DNA of 64,000 bases from Chrysomallon squamiferum (GCA_012295275.1 CM022679.1:26099474-26163473), one strand, 5' to 3'. Shown: positions 22,601-35,664, numbered from the stretch's first letter. Numbers and translations are program-made. Notes: generated by a model from the sequence alone, not told the origin.

Positions 22601-23799
22601 GTGTAGCTGATAACAATAATAACCATTAATAGCAATAATATTCATAATTACATAAAAAATAACAATGTAAATAACAATAGCAATAATAAGATAAATAAAT
22701 AAAATAAATACAAAACAACATTACTATAAATACTGTTTCACAACAAAAATATCTGTCACAATAGATATTAATTAACAAAAAGTACAGAACGTAAGAACAA
22801 TCGACTTTTTATGAAATGTACAAATATCATAATAAACCAAAATGATTAAAAAATGAAACACTGAACAATAATTTAAACAAATAAAAACAGAAATTAAAAC
22901 AAACAATACAAACAAAACACAAAACCCAACAAGAGTGGAAATGTGAAATGTACAAATGCATGCTTATGAAATATACAAAAGTAGATTGTTGAAATATACA
23001 AATACACATTGTTGAAATATACAGCAATAACGCGGAAATAAAACTATACTTAATCGCTTCTCGTTTGGTTAATAAATTATGATGAGCTGTCTGTAAAGAG
23101 AGAGAAAATTATTGATTTGTTTGTGGCGTAGATTGGGAAATATTTTCAGTTTTGCTTAATCGTTCAATTCCGTCGACCATACACAATTAGAAATCGACAT
23201 TAATTTGTTTTGTTGTTTTATTAATTTCATATACCACTCAAATACTGTACTTTTATTAACATTTTATTTATTAATATTCGTTCTTCCTAGATTTTTGTTT
23301 GTTTCTGTTTCTGTCTTTCTCTCTCTCTGAAAAAAAAAAAAAAAAAAAGAAGAAGTAATGAAATATAATTTGCGTTTTATTACAAATAAATTCTAAATTT
23401 AAATTTTTTGCTTTATATTTTGTTTTTACTTTATTTTACTTTGTTTTTATATATTTATATTGTTTATATATACTCATACACCGATGGACATATACATACA
23501 TATACATGCATAAACACTCATTTTTGTTCTGGTTTTTTTTTTTTGCCTTTATTTAAAATTATCAAAAACATCTTTTATCACGTTATAAAGCAATTTTTTT
23601 GAATCTCTTATCATCATCGTCATCATTATCATCATCTACGTCTATCAACATTTGAAAAACCAATCGTCCTATTATCAAAATTATCAACACTATCATCAGC
23701 AAACAGACACACACACACACACAGAGATACAGAGAGAGAGATAAAAAAAAAAACATTTGTTAATCTTTCTGAAACAAAATAGCCCTAAAATATGCTCGC

Positions 23800-24060
23800 A
23801 ACGGAAATAACTGTTTTCATTTCTCATTAAAAGGGCATGAGATTGGGCTGATTTCCCAGTCTGAAAACGGCGACAGCACAAGAGACTTAATTCTTGCGAG
23901 TTTTGTCTTTTAAACTGGCAGCCATGAAGCCGTCTCGAATAATCATCGTGTGGAGGATTTGTCAGAAATAATCCGCCACAGGCTAGCTCTGATGACGGGT
24001 CATACAAATTAATTTGTCAAACAGCCTGCGATTTCAAGGGACGAGACAATCATTCGTCCT
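23800..24060. promoter_or_regulatory. Complex island with 14-bp palindromic homeobox-type site
   Basis: Complex, moderately GC-rich sequence contains the perfect palindrome ACAAATTAATTTGT (24004-24017) with back-to-back TAAT-type cores. It ends in a G-rich run (about 24083-24106). No coding signal is convincing. Candidate intronic cis-element only. Confidence 0.28.
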
Positions 24061-25230
24061 GGAGGGTGTGGCGGCGTGGTAGTGGGGGTTGGGATGGGGG
24101 GGGGGTGCAGGCACAAACCGCGAGCTCCTCTTCTTGCAGAATCGATATATTTATTCTGTAGCTGCGTCGTTGTAACGAAAATGATTTCGACGTGGCTGTT
24201 GTGGTTCGGTTCTTCATCTGTCCATCCCCTCCCCCCGCCCTTTTTTTTTTACCCCCTCTCCCCTGATATTTGGACCCGCTCGCTCCGGTAATGAATCCGT
24301 TTTCACATTATTTCTAGTCGTGTTCACACAAAGCGTTATCAGACAAATGTATTTGTTTACACGTACTCATACTTTAATCCATTTAATTATTATTGAATAT
24401 AATATTTCTAATTGTTTTTGTTTTTGTTGTTGTTGTTTTTTTTTCAATTGATTGAGAATAATTTTATCACGTACCTCTAATTGTCTGCATTTTGATGTTT
24501 TCTAGATAAATGTATTTATGTAGAAAATGTTCACCATATTCTTTAATATTTATATAGAATTGTTGTTCATCATGTACCTGAATTTAGTATAATGTTAATA
24601 TGTGTTAATATATCAGAGATTTATGTATTATAAAGAACACACACAAATACATTTACACATACATAAACACACATACGCACACATATACAAATGTATATAT
24701 ATATATATATATATACATTTTCTGTGTATGTTCAATTTCCTTTCATAAATATAATTATATATGTACAAAGACATTTTTATATGACACATGAGTGTAGGCT
24801 ATGAAGGATTCAAAATTATAAAATTTCAGTTATTACCATAACTTCTTTTCTTTTACTGTATGACTGTATACTGTATAATTTTTGACTTTTATAATGGGGT
24901 GAGGGAAAATAGTTTGCAATAAAAGTAAAAAAAAAAGTAAAAATAAATTATTTAAACAAAGAAACAAACTTTCAATGCTGGTGGCACAAACAATTTTGTA
25001 TTTAAAAAATAAATGAATGATTAAATAAATAAACAAATAAATAAATAAATAAACAGAATTTTAATTTTAATATTGCTTGTGTACAATTATGTCAGATGTC
25101 ATTTTACCAAAAAATATATATTTCTCTCCTAAAACATTTAACTGTTCTATTTTAAAATCTAAATATTAAAAAAAAATTAAAAAAAAAAGTTTTTATGTTC
25201 TAGATTAACTCATTATGATATAAAACCTTC

Positions 25231-25291
<61 letters not shown>
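25231..25291. repeat. (AAT)n microsatellite
   Basis: About 20 perfect AAT units. Confidence 0.95.
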
Positions 25292-25292
<1 letters not shown>

Positions 25293-25741
25293 TGCTGTTA
25301 TTGACCCACAGTATTTTTCAGTACAAAAATATTTAATAGTTGCCATTACTTTTTCCATAAACTTGGCATTTTTATATTATTATTATTATTATTATTACTT
25401 CTTCTACTACTACTACTACTATTATTTAAATTTCTCTCATGTGGTAACATTTTAAAAAAAAAGTACTTATTACTTCGTTGCTTCTGACGTCACTGGAGAT
25501 AATTAAAATAACATTTGTGCCCGCATCCTTTAATTGTATTAATAATAACATCGACATCTTGATCTTCACCGAATCACTCTAATTTCTGACACAATTCAGG
25601 CTCAGGCCATTCTGGGTCCCTAGACAATAACCCACTGGGATATTCCAGTCGCGAAGTATTTCACCAAGCAGATATCTCTTTCAGCTTATGAAATTAACAC
25701 TGTTTTTATTTTGTTTTTTAAATTTAATTTTAATTTAACTG

Positions 25742-25742
<1 letters not shown>

Positions 25743-25818
<76 letters not shown>

Positions 25819-25918
25819 TCCATCTTCTTCATCTTCTTCTTCTTCTCACTATTATTATTGTTATTAATATTCTTCTTCTTCTTCTTCATATTGTTATTAT
25901 TATTATTATTATTATTAC
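25743..25918. repeat. ATC, ATT and TTC compound trinucleotide array
   Basis: (CAT)n passes into (TTA)n and then CTT/TTC and TTA arrays. Confidence 0.92.
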
Positions 25919-26849
25919 TGTTACCATCTTTACTATTTCTAAATACGTAATGTTTTCCTTCATATATATCTGTACAAATTTGTCTTGCATGTTTAGTAGT
26001 AAAAAAATATGATTCTATTAAACGAGAACAAAATTTAAAAAAAATAAAATGAAATAAAATGAATAAAAGTCTTAAAAGCTAATCTGAGCGGGACTGATAA
26101 CATGGTGTGTAGCCATGTTTCTACCAGCCATGCTTGCCTGCACTCGTAGTTTGTAACCCGACACCTTTGTAAAATTACCCAGGGGGAAATCCACCGGGCG
26201 TGCCGGTAGGGGGTAGAGATAAACAGCCTTTTTAAGCAGAGTAAATTATTCAGTTTAATAAAAGAAGCAAGAAGTTTCGAGGGTAAGGAATAATTTTATT
26301 TTTACAATATTTTATTTTATTTTATGCTTATTTTATTTTAATTTTTATTTTAATTATTATTTTAATTTTTATTTTAATTATTATTTTAATTTATATTATT
26401 TTATTTATCTATTTATATTTGTTTGTTTGTTTATTTATCTATTTCTTTCTTTCTTTATTTGATGTTATTAGATTAATTTTATTTCTTTTAAATTTACGCT
26501 AGTATTTAAAACGCTGAAAGATTCGTTAACATTTTGAATTTACGACCGTTTTGTTTTTCTTCTGTCATTTATTATATTTCTTTCGTAATGCAAAATAACC
26601 ATAATCACCTTTTGCGTAATTAATAAACCTGTAATATATAAGTGTGTGTGTTTGTATATTTATCTTTGTTTGGGTGTATGTATACCTGTGCGATTGTGTA
26701 ATTTGTGTGTGTGTGTCTATCGTTGCGTGTACATGTCTGTCTATAATTACACATTCTCCTCTGTTCATTCAAAATAATAATAATAATAATAATATTAATA
26801 ATTATAATTATCTATGTGACGTACACAATAAATACATTTATACAACACG

Positions 26850-27170
26850 ACTCGAACAGCTAAGACTTCATCACGCACTCGACTTCCCCGGCAGTTAAAA
26901 TATCAACTACCACACAGCGCCGCTTTACAAGTCGCAAGTCCTTTTGCCATTGGCGACAAACCGACTCGATTGATTGACAGCTCCGGTCGTCATGTGATCT
27001 CCTTATATGGGAATGGAGCGTGGCGAGAGGTTTGTGTGAGCACAAATACATTTCACGCTCGACCTATCGGCTGGGAGGATATGGAGCGATCGATGGACGC
27101 AGGGACACGCAATCATTTGATAAATCGTTTATTCTTAGCGCCGAATTTATCGCATGCCTAGCGATGTACA
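26850..27170 (+). promoter_or_regulatory. Candidate promoter/enhancer upstream of exon 1b
   Basis: A CpG-containing, repeat-free island lies 320-640 nt upstream of the exon 1b ATG. It holds an inverted CCAAT box (ATTGG within GCCATTGGC, 26946-26954), an exact decamer TGATTGACAG (26971-26980) matching the known Pbx-Meis/Prep composite site, an E-box-like CATGTG, and GGAATG (27010-27015, TEAD type). Motifs are seen. That they drive exon 1b is inference from position. Confidence 0.42.
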
Positions 27171-27486
27171 CACAAATATTTTACATAGAATGATATCAGC
27201 TTTCTCGTTTTGACGACAAATTTATTTCCATCATTAAATGTCTCTGTTTTGAGCAGGGCATTATAATTAAAATATATTAGATTTTTGTATATATATTTAT
27301 ATATATATATTATAATTTAAAAATTAAAAAAAAAAAAAAAAAAAATCAGACGGTGTAGAGTTTTATATTGAAAATAAAACTTCAAAAAAACAAAAAAAAA
27401 TATATAGTGAAAGAATTAATTTCGCCAGTTTTTGCTGAAACTGACACTTGTGTCGCCATTTTGAAATAGATAAATTGTCTTTCATG

Positions 27487-27580
27487 ATGGATTTGGCGAC
27501 GACCTATCGCTATCATCATCATCATCATCATCACCACGGCCCTAATTTACATATGATGGAATTTTACCATTCGTGCAAGA
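27487..27580 (+). CDS. Pax2/5/8: Pax2/5/8 candidate alternative first coding exon 1b (polyhistidine)
   Basis: A short open exon encodes 31 residues from the second of two adjacent ATGs. The one at 27487 has A at -3 and G at +4; the one at 27484 has a weak context and would add one Met. An in-frame TGA at 27442-27444 closes the frame upstream. The peptide starts MDLATTYRY, runs through eight histidines (six CAT, two CAC) and ends MMEFYHSCK. It stops at a strong donor, A|GTAAGTAT (27581), in phase 1. Joined to exon 2 it gives Ser and then HGGVNQLGG. Vertebrate Pax5 also begins MDL and joins the paired domain after a short leader. The intron to exon 2 would be about 10 kb. Weak point: the His run is a CAT repeat of the kind common here, and the exon is short. 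The AG at 27468 would also be in frame if this were an internal exon. Confidence 0.55.
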
Positions 27581-30226
27581 GTAAGTATTTTAAATATTTT
27601 TTTATATATATATATACGGTTTATAATAATTATAATCTGTATGTTTTATAGAAAACACCGTTACTTACTTGTACATTTCTACCTTTACCTTTTATTATTA
27701 TTAATATTTATTATTATTATTTTATTATTTTGGGTTCTAGATACCTTGATTTTCTTTTCCACGTTATTTGTATGTCGAAGGCTTCAGTTTGGGAAGGTTT
27801 TTTTTTTTTTTTTTTTTTTTACTCCTCGAAGTGCAAATCTTTGAAAATGCAGTTAGCGTAATTTCATCATCAGCTGGTTTTTGCCCGCACCGCGCACCAG
27901 GAAGGTTTGCGACTTGTGAAAATGACATTACTGCAATTGACCGCGCAAACAGTAGAAAGAGAGTTTCTTTGCGCCTTCAGCGCTGCCTCAGTAAACTCGA
28001 TTATCAGCCTGTTTGGAACAGCGTTTTAGAAAATCCGTGCACGTTCCGGAACTGAAGTTCTAGCCTTAACCCGTGATCCTTGTCAGTCCCCGCTTTGACA
28101 CGTTTGTCTGTGTCTGTGTGTGTGTGTGGGTGTGGGTGTATGTCTCTGTGTATATATATATGTATCACTGCTGAAATAAAACATCTGTACGAAATCCTCA
28201 GTCGATGATTTTGTGTTTAACGTTGATTAATTCAGAAATAAATACCTTGATTGATACCGATAACATCTTTGTTGATAACGACGTATTTTAAGTCTGTTTA
28301 GATTCTGTAAGTTTTTCTTCTTTTGTTTTTCTTTCATCTCGTTTATTCTGAACAAATCGTTAGTAAAATAAATCCAAAAAACCAACAACAACAACAAAAA
28401 AACAAAAAAATAACCCTGTGAAATACAAACCGGATAATTATAATCACAATCCGGTTTGTTTTTGTGATGTTTTCGTCTTCTTCTTTTTTCGTTTTTGTTT
28501 TTTTTTTTTTTGTTTTAAATCGTGAAAGCGGTTCGACACACTCAAACATCCTTCACCGACTACGGCTTCAATTTCAAATGCAATGTCGGCCAAAACGAGT
28601 GTAAATTTCAAACAGAAAGCGTTGCACACCAGGGTAGCTAAGCGGAACCCACCCGTAGTCCTGCGAACGCTTGAATAGTGACATTGAAATGTCGGTTCAA
28701 GTGTCAACAGTTGTTGAAAAGCCACGGCGCTCGGTTTCACTGACGATTTTAGTCATTCATTTCAGGATTTATTATAATATATGCATTTTTTTTCATAAAA
28801 CCCTCAAAAGATCTAAGTTTTCTATTCTTTATACATTTATTTATTTATTTATTTATTTATTACGTCATTTCTTCTTTCATTTTTTTTTACAATTTTTAAT
28901 TTATTATTATTATTTTTTTTTTTTTTTTTTTTTTTACAAGAAAAAGTATTAAATTGTAGTTGATGTATTGTTTTACGAAAAAAGATCTGGTAACATTTGT
29001 TATACTTCTTTCTTTTCTTTTTTTTTTTCTCTTTTTTTTTTTTTCTCTCTCTCTCTCTCTTTGTTAATTTATAAAGTGAAAACGCTGGATTTACTGGCCC
29101 AACAAATGTTGCACGGGCTGCAGATAAGTTTTCATTTCAAAAGGAAACTGACACACAAGCGGGTTTAAATATTTCATCTCTGTTACGTCCTTTCAAGTTG
29201 TTTACTAAAACACGGTTTGAATTTATACGAATTTGAGTACTTTGTTTTGTAAACGTATAAAATTAATTCTTTTTTTTTTTTTGCTTGAGTTCTTTGATCA
29301 CAATCGTCAATGAAACTGAAACACACACACACACACACGTATATAATTTTATACGTACACACACACACTGACACACACACAAAACACACTCACACAACAC
29401 AAACAGAAATGTAACGGATCGAAGTTCCGAAACAATGATTTCATGAAAGGAGACATGCATTCGAGGCGGACTTTTGTAAAATGGTCTATTTCACGACCAG
29501 AGGAGCAACCAATCGGATTCATCGAGAGGAAAACCAGCTCCGATGGGGGTCGAGGTGGGGCGAAAGACAAGAAATTGACCAGCTTTTGTGATAACGTGAT
29601 CAGCTTGGCTGATCAGACGTGCTACACAAGATTCTTTACAACTAATTAAGTTATCACGGAGATCTAGGTATGTCTTGGTAATACTTCCTAGCTCTATCGC
29701 AGCCGCCATTTCTCCAGATCTGCACGACAATTAGTCACTGATCAACTTCGTTCTGTCACTGTAAGACATAACACAGGAGACATTATATATTAATATATAT
29801 TTATATTTATATATATATTTATATATATATATTTAAAAAAAAAGGGAAAAACTAAAAGGACAGTTCAGCAGATTAGAGAGGATCGGAAAAAAAAAGAAAA
29901 AAATATTCAGACTTGTTCGTTTTCGGATTCACAATGTGAAAAATATCTTCATGATTATTTTCTGTTTGAGGAGTTTTTTTTACAATTTCTTGGATGATAC
30001 CCGGTTCTGAACTGAGATATATACATATATATATATATATAGAATTTATTATCCCATTTACTTGAATCATCTCATTTTATTTATTTTATTTTAATTATTT
30101 TAATTTAAACAAAAAATTAAAACAATATCATATTTCAACAACAAGAAGAAGAAGATTTTCTTTCCGAATTATCTTCCGGATTTACGCTCGTTTTTTTTTG
30201 TTGTTGTTGTAAGGTCTTCGATAAAA

Positions 30227-30259
<33 letters not shown>

Positions 30260-30405
30260 TTAGAAACAAAATCTTAAACTGCCGCTAGTTGAAGCACCCA
30301 CCCACCCGTTGAAATTGCACCCCGCTAACTGGATCAGCTTGCACCCTGCACCTAGCGACCAGGCAGGCAGGCAGGCAGGCAGGGACGGAGACTCAGTCGA
30401 GACAC
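27581..30405 (+). other. Intron 1 between exons 1b and 1c
   Basis: This contains poly-T/A tracts, TG/TA repeats (about 28100-28165, 29320-29390) and complex islands at about 27840-28100, 28500-28780 and 29090-29170. A promoter-like island lies at 29440-29760. No further exon with a phase-1 donor was recognised. Confidence 0.5.
29440..29760 (+). promoter_or_regulatory. Candidate regulatory island upstream of exon 1c
   Basis: Complex CpG-containing sequence includes ACCAATCGG (29508-29516, the same 9-mer as at 21109). It also has the inverted repeat TGATCAGC-TTG-GCTGATCA (29597-29615) and GCCGCCATTTC (from 29702), which matches a YY1-type site. It lies 650-970 nt upstream of the exon 1c ATG. 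Function is inferred. Confidence 0.35.
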
Positions 30406-30426
30406 ATGCGTCCGTGCGTCAAGACG
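30393..30426 (+). promoter_or_regulatory. Possible Inr + DPE core promoter of exon 1c
   Basis: TCAGTC (30393-30398) matches the animal initiator TCAKTY with A+1 at 30395. AGACG at 30422-30426 sits at +28 to +32 and matches the downstream promoter element RGWYV. No TATA box lies at -30. Initiation here would leave an 11-nt 5' UTR before the ATG at 30406, which is unusually short. The motifs are short, so a chance match is quite possible. Confidence 0.3.
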
Positions 30427-30571
30427 GGCTGGCAGTCAGCAGCGGAGGGCTACCCCGTCACGCCGATGTTTTGGGAGCAGGAATCCCTCCACCCGGGATC
30501 GTGGGGGGCGTTTCAGTGCCACCCGTCGTTCGCCGCTTTCCGCTCCCCTCAGTCGTTTGACCACTACTCAG
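30406..30571 (+). CDS. Pax2/5/8: Pax2/5/8 candidate alternative first coding exon 1c
   Basis: The ATG at 30406 is the first in a frame closed upstream by TGA at 30310-30312. The exon encodes 55 residues and ends in TCAG|GTAAAA (donor 30572) in phase 1, so splicing to exon 2 gives [15 protein letters not shown]. The peptide is rich in Trp, Phe, Pro and Ser (10 aromatic residues) and ends SFDHYS. Its CHPSFAAF stretch loosely recalls FPSSFNPYHF of exon 1a, but I cannot show homology. The region is GC-rich and follows (GGCA)n repeats (30361-30383) and a C-rich leader; it contrasts sharply with the AT-rich DNA on both sides. The intron to exon 2 would be about 7.0 kb, the shortest of the three first introns, so this could be the main promoter. 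No domain is recognisable. Confidence 0.68.
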
Positions 30572-30793
30572 GTAAAACAAAAATAATATATACTTTTTTT
30601 TTTTTTTTTTTTTTTTCGTGCCGAAATGTGTGTACAAAAAAACCCCTCAACAACAACACAAAAAGAAAATGAAATTATAATTATATTAATAATTTCTCGG
30701 TGTTGATTTCAAAAAAATACATCTGTGTCATTAGGATTGAAGATATTCGAATTTAGATAAATCTGAAGGGGTAAGCCAGTTTGTTTATTTACG

Positions 30794-30843
<50 letters not shown>

Positions 30844-33242
30844 AATATTATTTAAATGAGTGTTTCATGTTTTATTTGGGGAATTTCTGTTTTTATTTAC
30901 AATGTGTAATTACTGATAAATATTTACATTTTATTTTACTTGTATTCACGTTTCATTCGTTTTGCCGTTATTTTAATACATACAAAAATCAATTACTATT
31001 ATTATAATTGTGATCCTGATCAGTACATAACTAATCCATTCTTTTTGCATTAGCTATGTAATCTATTTATATTTTATCCATATTTACTGAATAATTGTAT
31101 GCCAGTTAAAAGTGACTGCAGATATGTAGTTTTCTTTTTAAAAAGAACCCAAATACATAATATATTGCAATAAGCTGTAAACGATATTTTAGTAAAGATA
31201 TATTCTGTTATTAAATGCAAATTATTACAACATAGTTTTTTTTTTTCTAATACAGTTAAAAGGTTTTACTGACAAATATTTTAATTATACAGAAAATTCA
31301 TCTGAAATGCATTCTGTATTATCTGTTGCGTAATTATTTATAAACAATCATGCATATGTGGTATTTATTTTATAAATGCTTATATCATAATACCCCAATT
31401 TAGTATAGAAAACAGCGAATGTTAATCATATATATAGCCAGAAATAACAGGTTGTAAAATGACTACTAAAAGCAAATTATATTACAAGCGTTATTTTTTA
31501 CATTTTCAGTGTAAGTAGAATGTGTACATTTTCGATTGAAACTTGATTCTGCTTAAAAGTTTGCGTTGTTCTTGTTATAAAATAATACATAGATAAAGAA
31601 ACAAATTATAAATTAACCGATGTAATGAATAAATAATAAATAAACAAATAAAAAGATGAATGAACGAATAAATAAATAAATAAATAAATAAATAGGTTTG
31701 CTCTGATGATTTATTTTCTTGTTTTCATCATTTTTATTATTGAAGCAATTAAAATATTTATATCAGTTTAAAGGATAATTTTATTATCACATTTTATTAA
31801 ATGTTTACATATATATATATATATGCGAAAAAATTATATAGAGATATACACATACATATAAATCTTGATTAAAATGAAAACAATAACAAATTATTAGAAT
31901 TATAATTATGTTCTTAAATTATAAGAGATCATTTTATTTATTTATTTATTTGTTTGTTTATCCTGAAAAGTATTTATATGGTAATATTATATATCTAGCT
32001 ATTGCTAAAAATGTAAATGACTATAAATAAGAAATAGATCACACAAAAATTTTTAATTTTTGAAATCTCTGACACAGAAAATATAATTTCAATATAACGC
32101 ACCAAATTTCATGTTTTATTTAACACACATATTTAATACACTCTTTTTTCCTAACTTAGATTTACATCCCGCGTCACGAATTTAACCAAGCGTAAAAAAA
32201 TAAATCCAAATATCACACACACACATACAAAAGAAGAAAGAAAAAGAGCTTTTTCTTTTTTAAATTTATGTAAAATAAATAAAAAACACACATCCACGTT
32301 TCCTTGATGTAAATCTATCATAATTTTATGCTGGTCATATTAAAGCCGTCAACTTCTACATCAGAAGCTCGGCTCGTTTGTACCAGTGATGAAAACGATT
32401 ATGTCTATTTCGCCGAAATGGACAAGGGCGACACGGAAAAGAACATTAAATAGGCGGTTTTTCGAGTGACTCGAGTTTGAAGTCACTCTTAAAAAAGACT
32501 TGATCTTTGGGATGTAATATCACTAGGAATGCGTGTTTGTTGTTTTTCAAAGTCGCCAGTGAACCATGGACGGAATCTTTTTAGAGGTTTAGTCCTTCTC
32601 TTCATTATACCATCTATTGCTCGCTTGAACACAATAAAGGGAGGGGGGAGGGCCGCCGAAGCTTCAAAATGTGATTATTGTAAATCAAAATTGTATTAAA
32701 CGTAAAAATGACTTGAGTGCTTTCTCCAAAGAAAAAGAAGAAAAAAAAATGTACTTCAAATATTCGATGTCTTTCTTATGAAAATACAAAAAATATAAAA
32801 ATTAACAAAAATACCTGGCTTTTTGCTTGCTTGTTTCGCGCTGTGTGTTTATTCTGGGGGTAATTACGCTGTTTTAGACTTTTGTGACATATTTTCTCAC
32901 AAATGCTTGACATTTTTTTTTCTTTCTTTACCGTATGTACCCATTGAAGTTTCCGTTTTGTTAAGGTTACAAAGAGAGGAGTAGAAAAAAAATTAGTCCC
33001 ATATACTTACAGCATTATGCTGTGCATTATTTTCGTGACAAAAAAAAAAAATATAGACGAAACCACTGGCAATTTTTATTTATGTATATAATAAAAAACA
33101 TATTTGTATATTAATCATATATATTCCATCCATAATCATACATGTGGGAGTTTTTATTATAACAGTAATTTACGTTTGTATTCTGTGTCTCTTAAATAAT
33201 ATACTGGACAATATGACAGGAACATAATTCAGTGTATTATCC

Positions 33243-33278
<36 letters not shown>

Positions 33279-33983
33279 AAGGTAAATAATTATATATTGT
33301 CTGGTTATGTCTACAGGGAAATACTTTGTCAGTGTTTTTAGTAACAATTGCGAGTCTGTTTCATTTGACAAGGAAGTCTTCGTAAAAAGTTACTGTATTT
33401 TCTTAACACAATAGTTTTAATATATATATATATATATATATGCCCGTGTGTGTGTGTGTTGTTTGTGTTTGCTTGTGTATTTGTGTGTACGTCTCTGTTT
33501 TGTAAAATTTAAAAGCCGTCAATAAATTGACATCCATTTTAATAAAAATGTACGATATATCATTAATATGTACGAAATCTACAAGCGTAATGCATTACAA
33601 GGAAATTGACACGTATTTTAATATTGATGTGTCCTTGAATTACCTGTCAGAAAAACTACTGATATAATAATAATGATGAAATGGCTTCTATTTTAATAAA
33701 TATACTCTGTACATTATTTCTCTGGTTTTATGTGTGCATAAAACTTACTAACATGGGTATAATAAAAATAGACATTTATTTCATAGAAGTATATATTATA
33801 TCGTATTCCTGTTTTGTGTGTAAAACAAAATAACTGGTAACATAATGGTAATGCAATGTGTATATATGTGTGTGTGTGTGTGTATATATATATATTGTTG
33901 CAGATACAATGAAAATAATATATTATTATATTTATGTAATATATATATATATGTACATTAAAAATAGCAATGTCTAAAATGAT

Positions 33984-34016
<33 letters not shown>

Positions 34017-35132
34017 GATATATACATGTATATTTTTCTTTTCAAGAATATATTTACAAAACTGAGAAATATATTCTTAGATAGAAAATCTAATGTTAAT
34101 TTTTACTTCACGAATTTGTTGTTTCTACTTACATTACTTTTATATTACTGCTATTTCATCATCGTCATCTTCTTCTTCATAATAAATATAAATATAATAA
34201 CAACAACAACAACAACAATAACACTAATAATATCAAAATCATCATCACCATAATTATTGCTGTTGTTATTATATTCAGTTTGGATTTTTACCATATCCTT
34301 TTTTCAAAAGTTTTATTTATTAATTAAGTTTCAGGTTAATTTTTTTTATATATACGATATTTAAATATTTATATTGTTTTTTATTGTTTCATATCATTGT
34401 ACATTTCACATGAAAACATTATTTGTTTAAATCATGACATTTGAATTTTGTTTCTTTTAACAAAACTGTTATATTAATTTTAAAAAGAATTTTTTTTTTT
34501 TAAATAGTCTTTTACATCATTCCATAATAACAAAACTGTATCTAGATATACAGTTTTGAAACACAGAAAATTTACTAAACATACATATTATAACGGTTTT
34601 CGTTTATGCGTTATTTTTGTCAACTTTTTGCTAGCGATTTTTATATTACCGATGAGGCATTATCTATATAACTAAGCTGATTTTTAATTATGATCACTTC
34701 CCTAATAGCTAAATTTATTTAAAGTAGAAACGCATGATAAGAAAGTTAACAGGCAAACATTAGTTCTATCTGTAAGAACACTGTGGCTGGTTGTATAATA
34801 TTAAACTGTTAATTGTGGATTGAAATAATATTGTTTTAGCCAAAGGTTGATAAGTGATTGCGTGCATAAAACGAACTTTCACGTAGAGGATGTCAGTTTA
34901 ATTGTTTAATTTTTGTTTTCGTGAGCGTTTGATTTTTGTTTCGTTCGTTTTGTTTTGTTTTATTTTGTTTTCGTTAATTTTTCTTTCCTTTTGTTTGATT
35001 GCATTTTCGTTGTTTATTTTTAATTTGTTTTGCTGTCTGGTTGTAACTGATAAATATTTTTCTTTTTGTTTTCTTTTATTTCTTTATTTTCGTTTCGTTT
35101 TATTTGTAAAATATTAATTTCTGTTCTTATGG

Positions 35133-35410
<278 letters not shown>

Positions 35411-35664
35411 ACCTATCTCTCTAAATCAAACTGCAATGCACTGATTTGTGCTATCATGACTATTTATAACGAACGCTGATGGAAATGAACATTTCACAGC
35501 GTGGTTACAACAAAATTGTGTTAATTTCATGGGAATAATTTGCCAACACTAAACTAATTACTCTCCGTACCTAATCAGATTCAAACCATCACAGTTTTCT
35601 CAAACAAGATGTCGCGTTTTGACCTCGTAGCGATATAAACGAAGATAAAAATATTCGTGATTTC

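Noticed and set aside
23696-24007. Minus-strand ORF of 103 residues over the 23.8 kb island
   Set aside because: Partly AC/AG-repeat encoded, no homology recognised, no acceptor/donor support.
30309-30560. Alternative frame over exon 1c (83 residues)
   Set aside because: Phase at the donor does not suit the exon 2 acceptor; the 30406 frame does.
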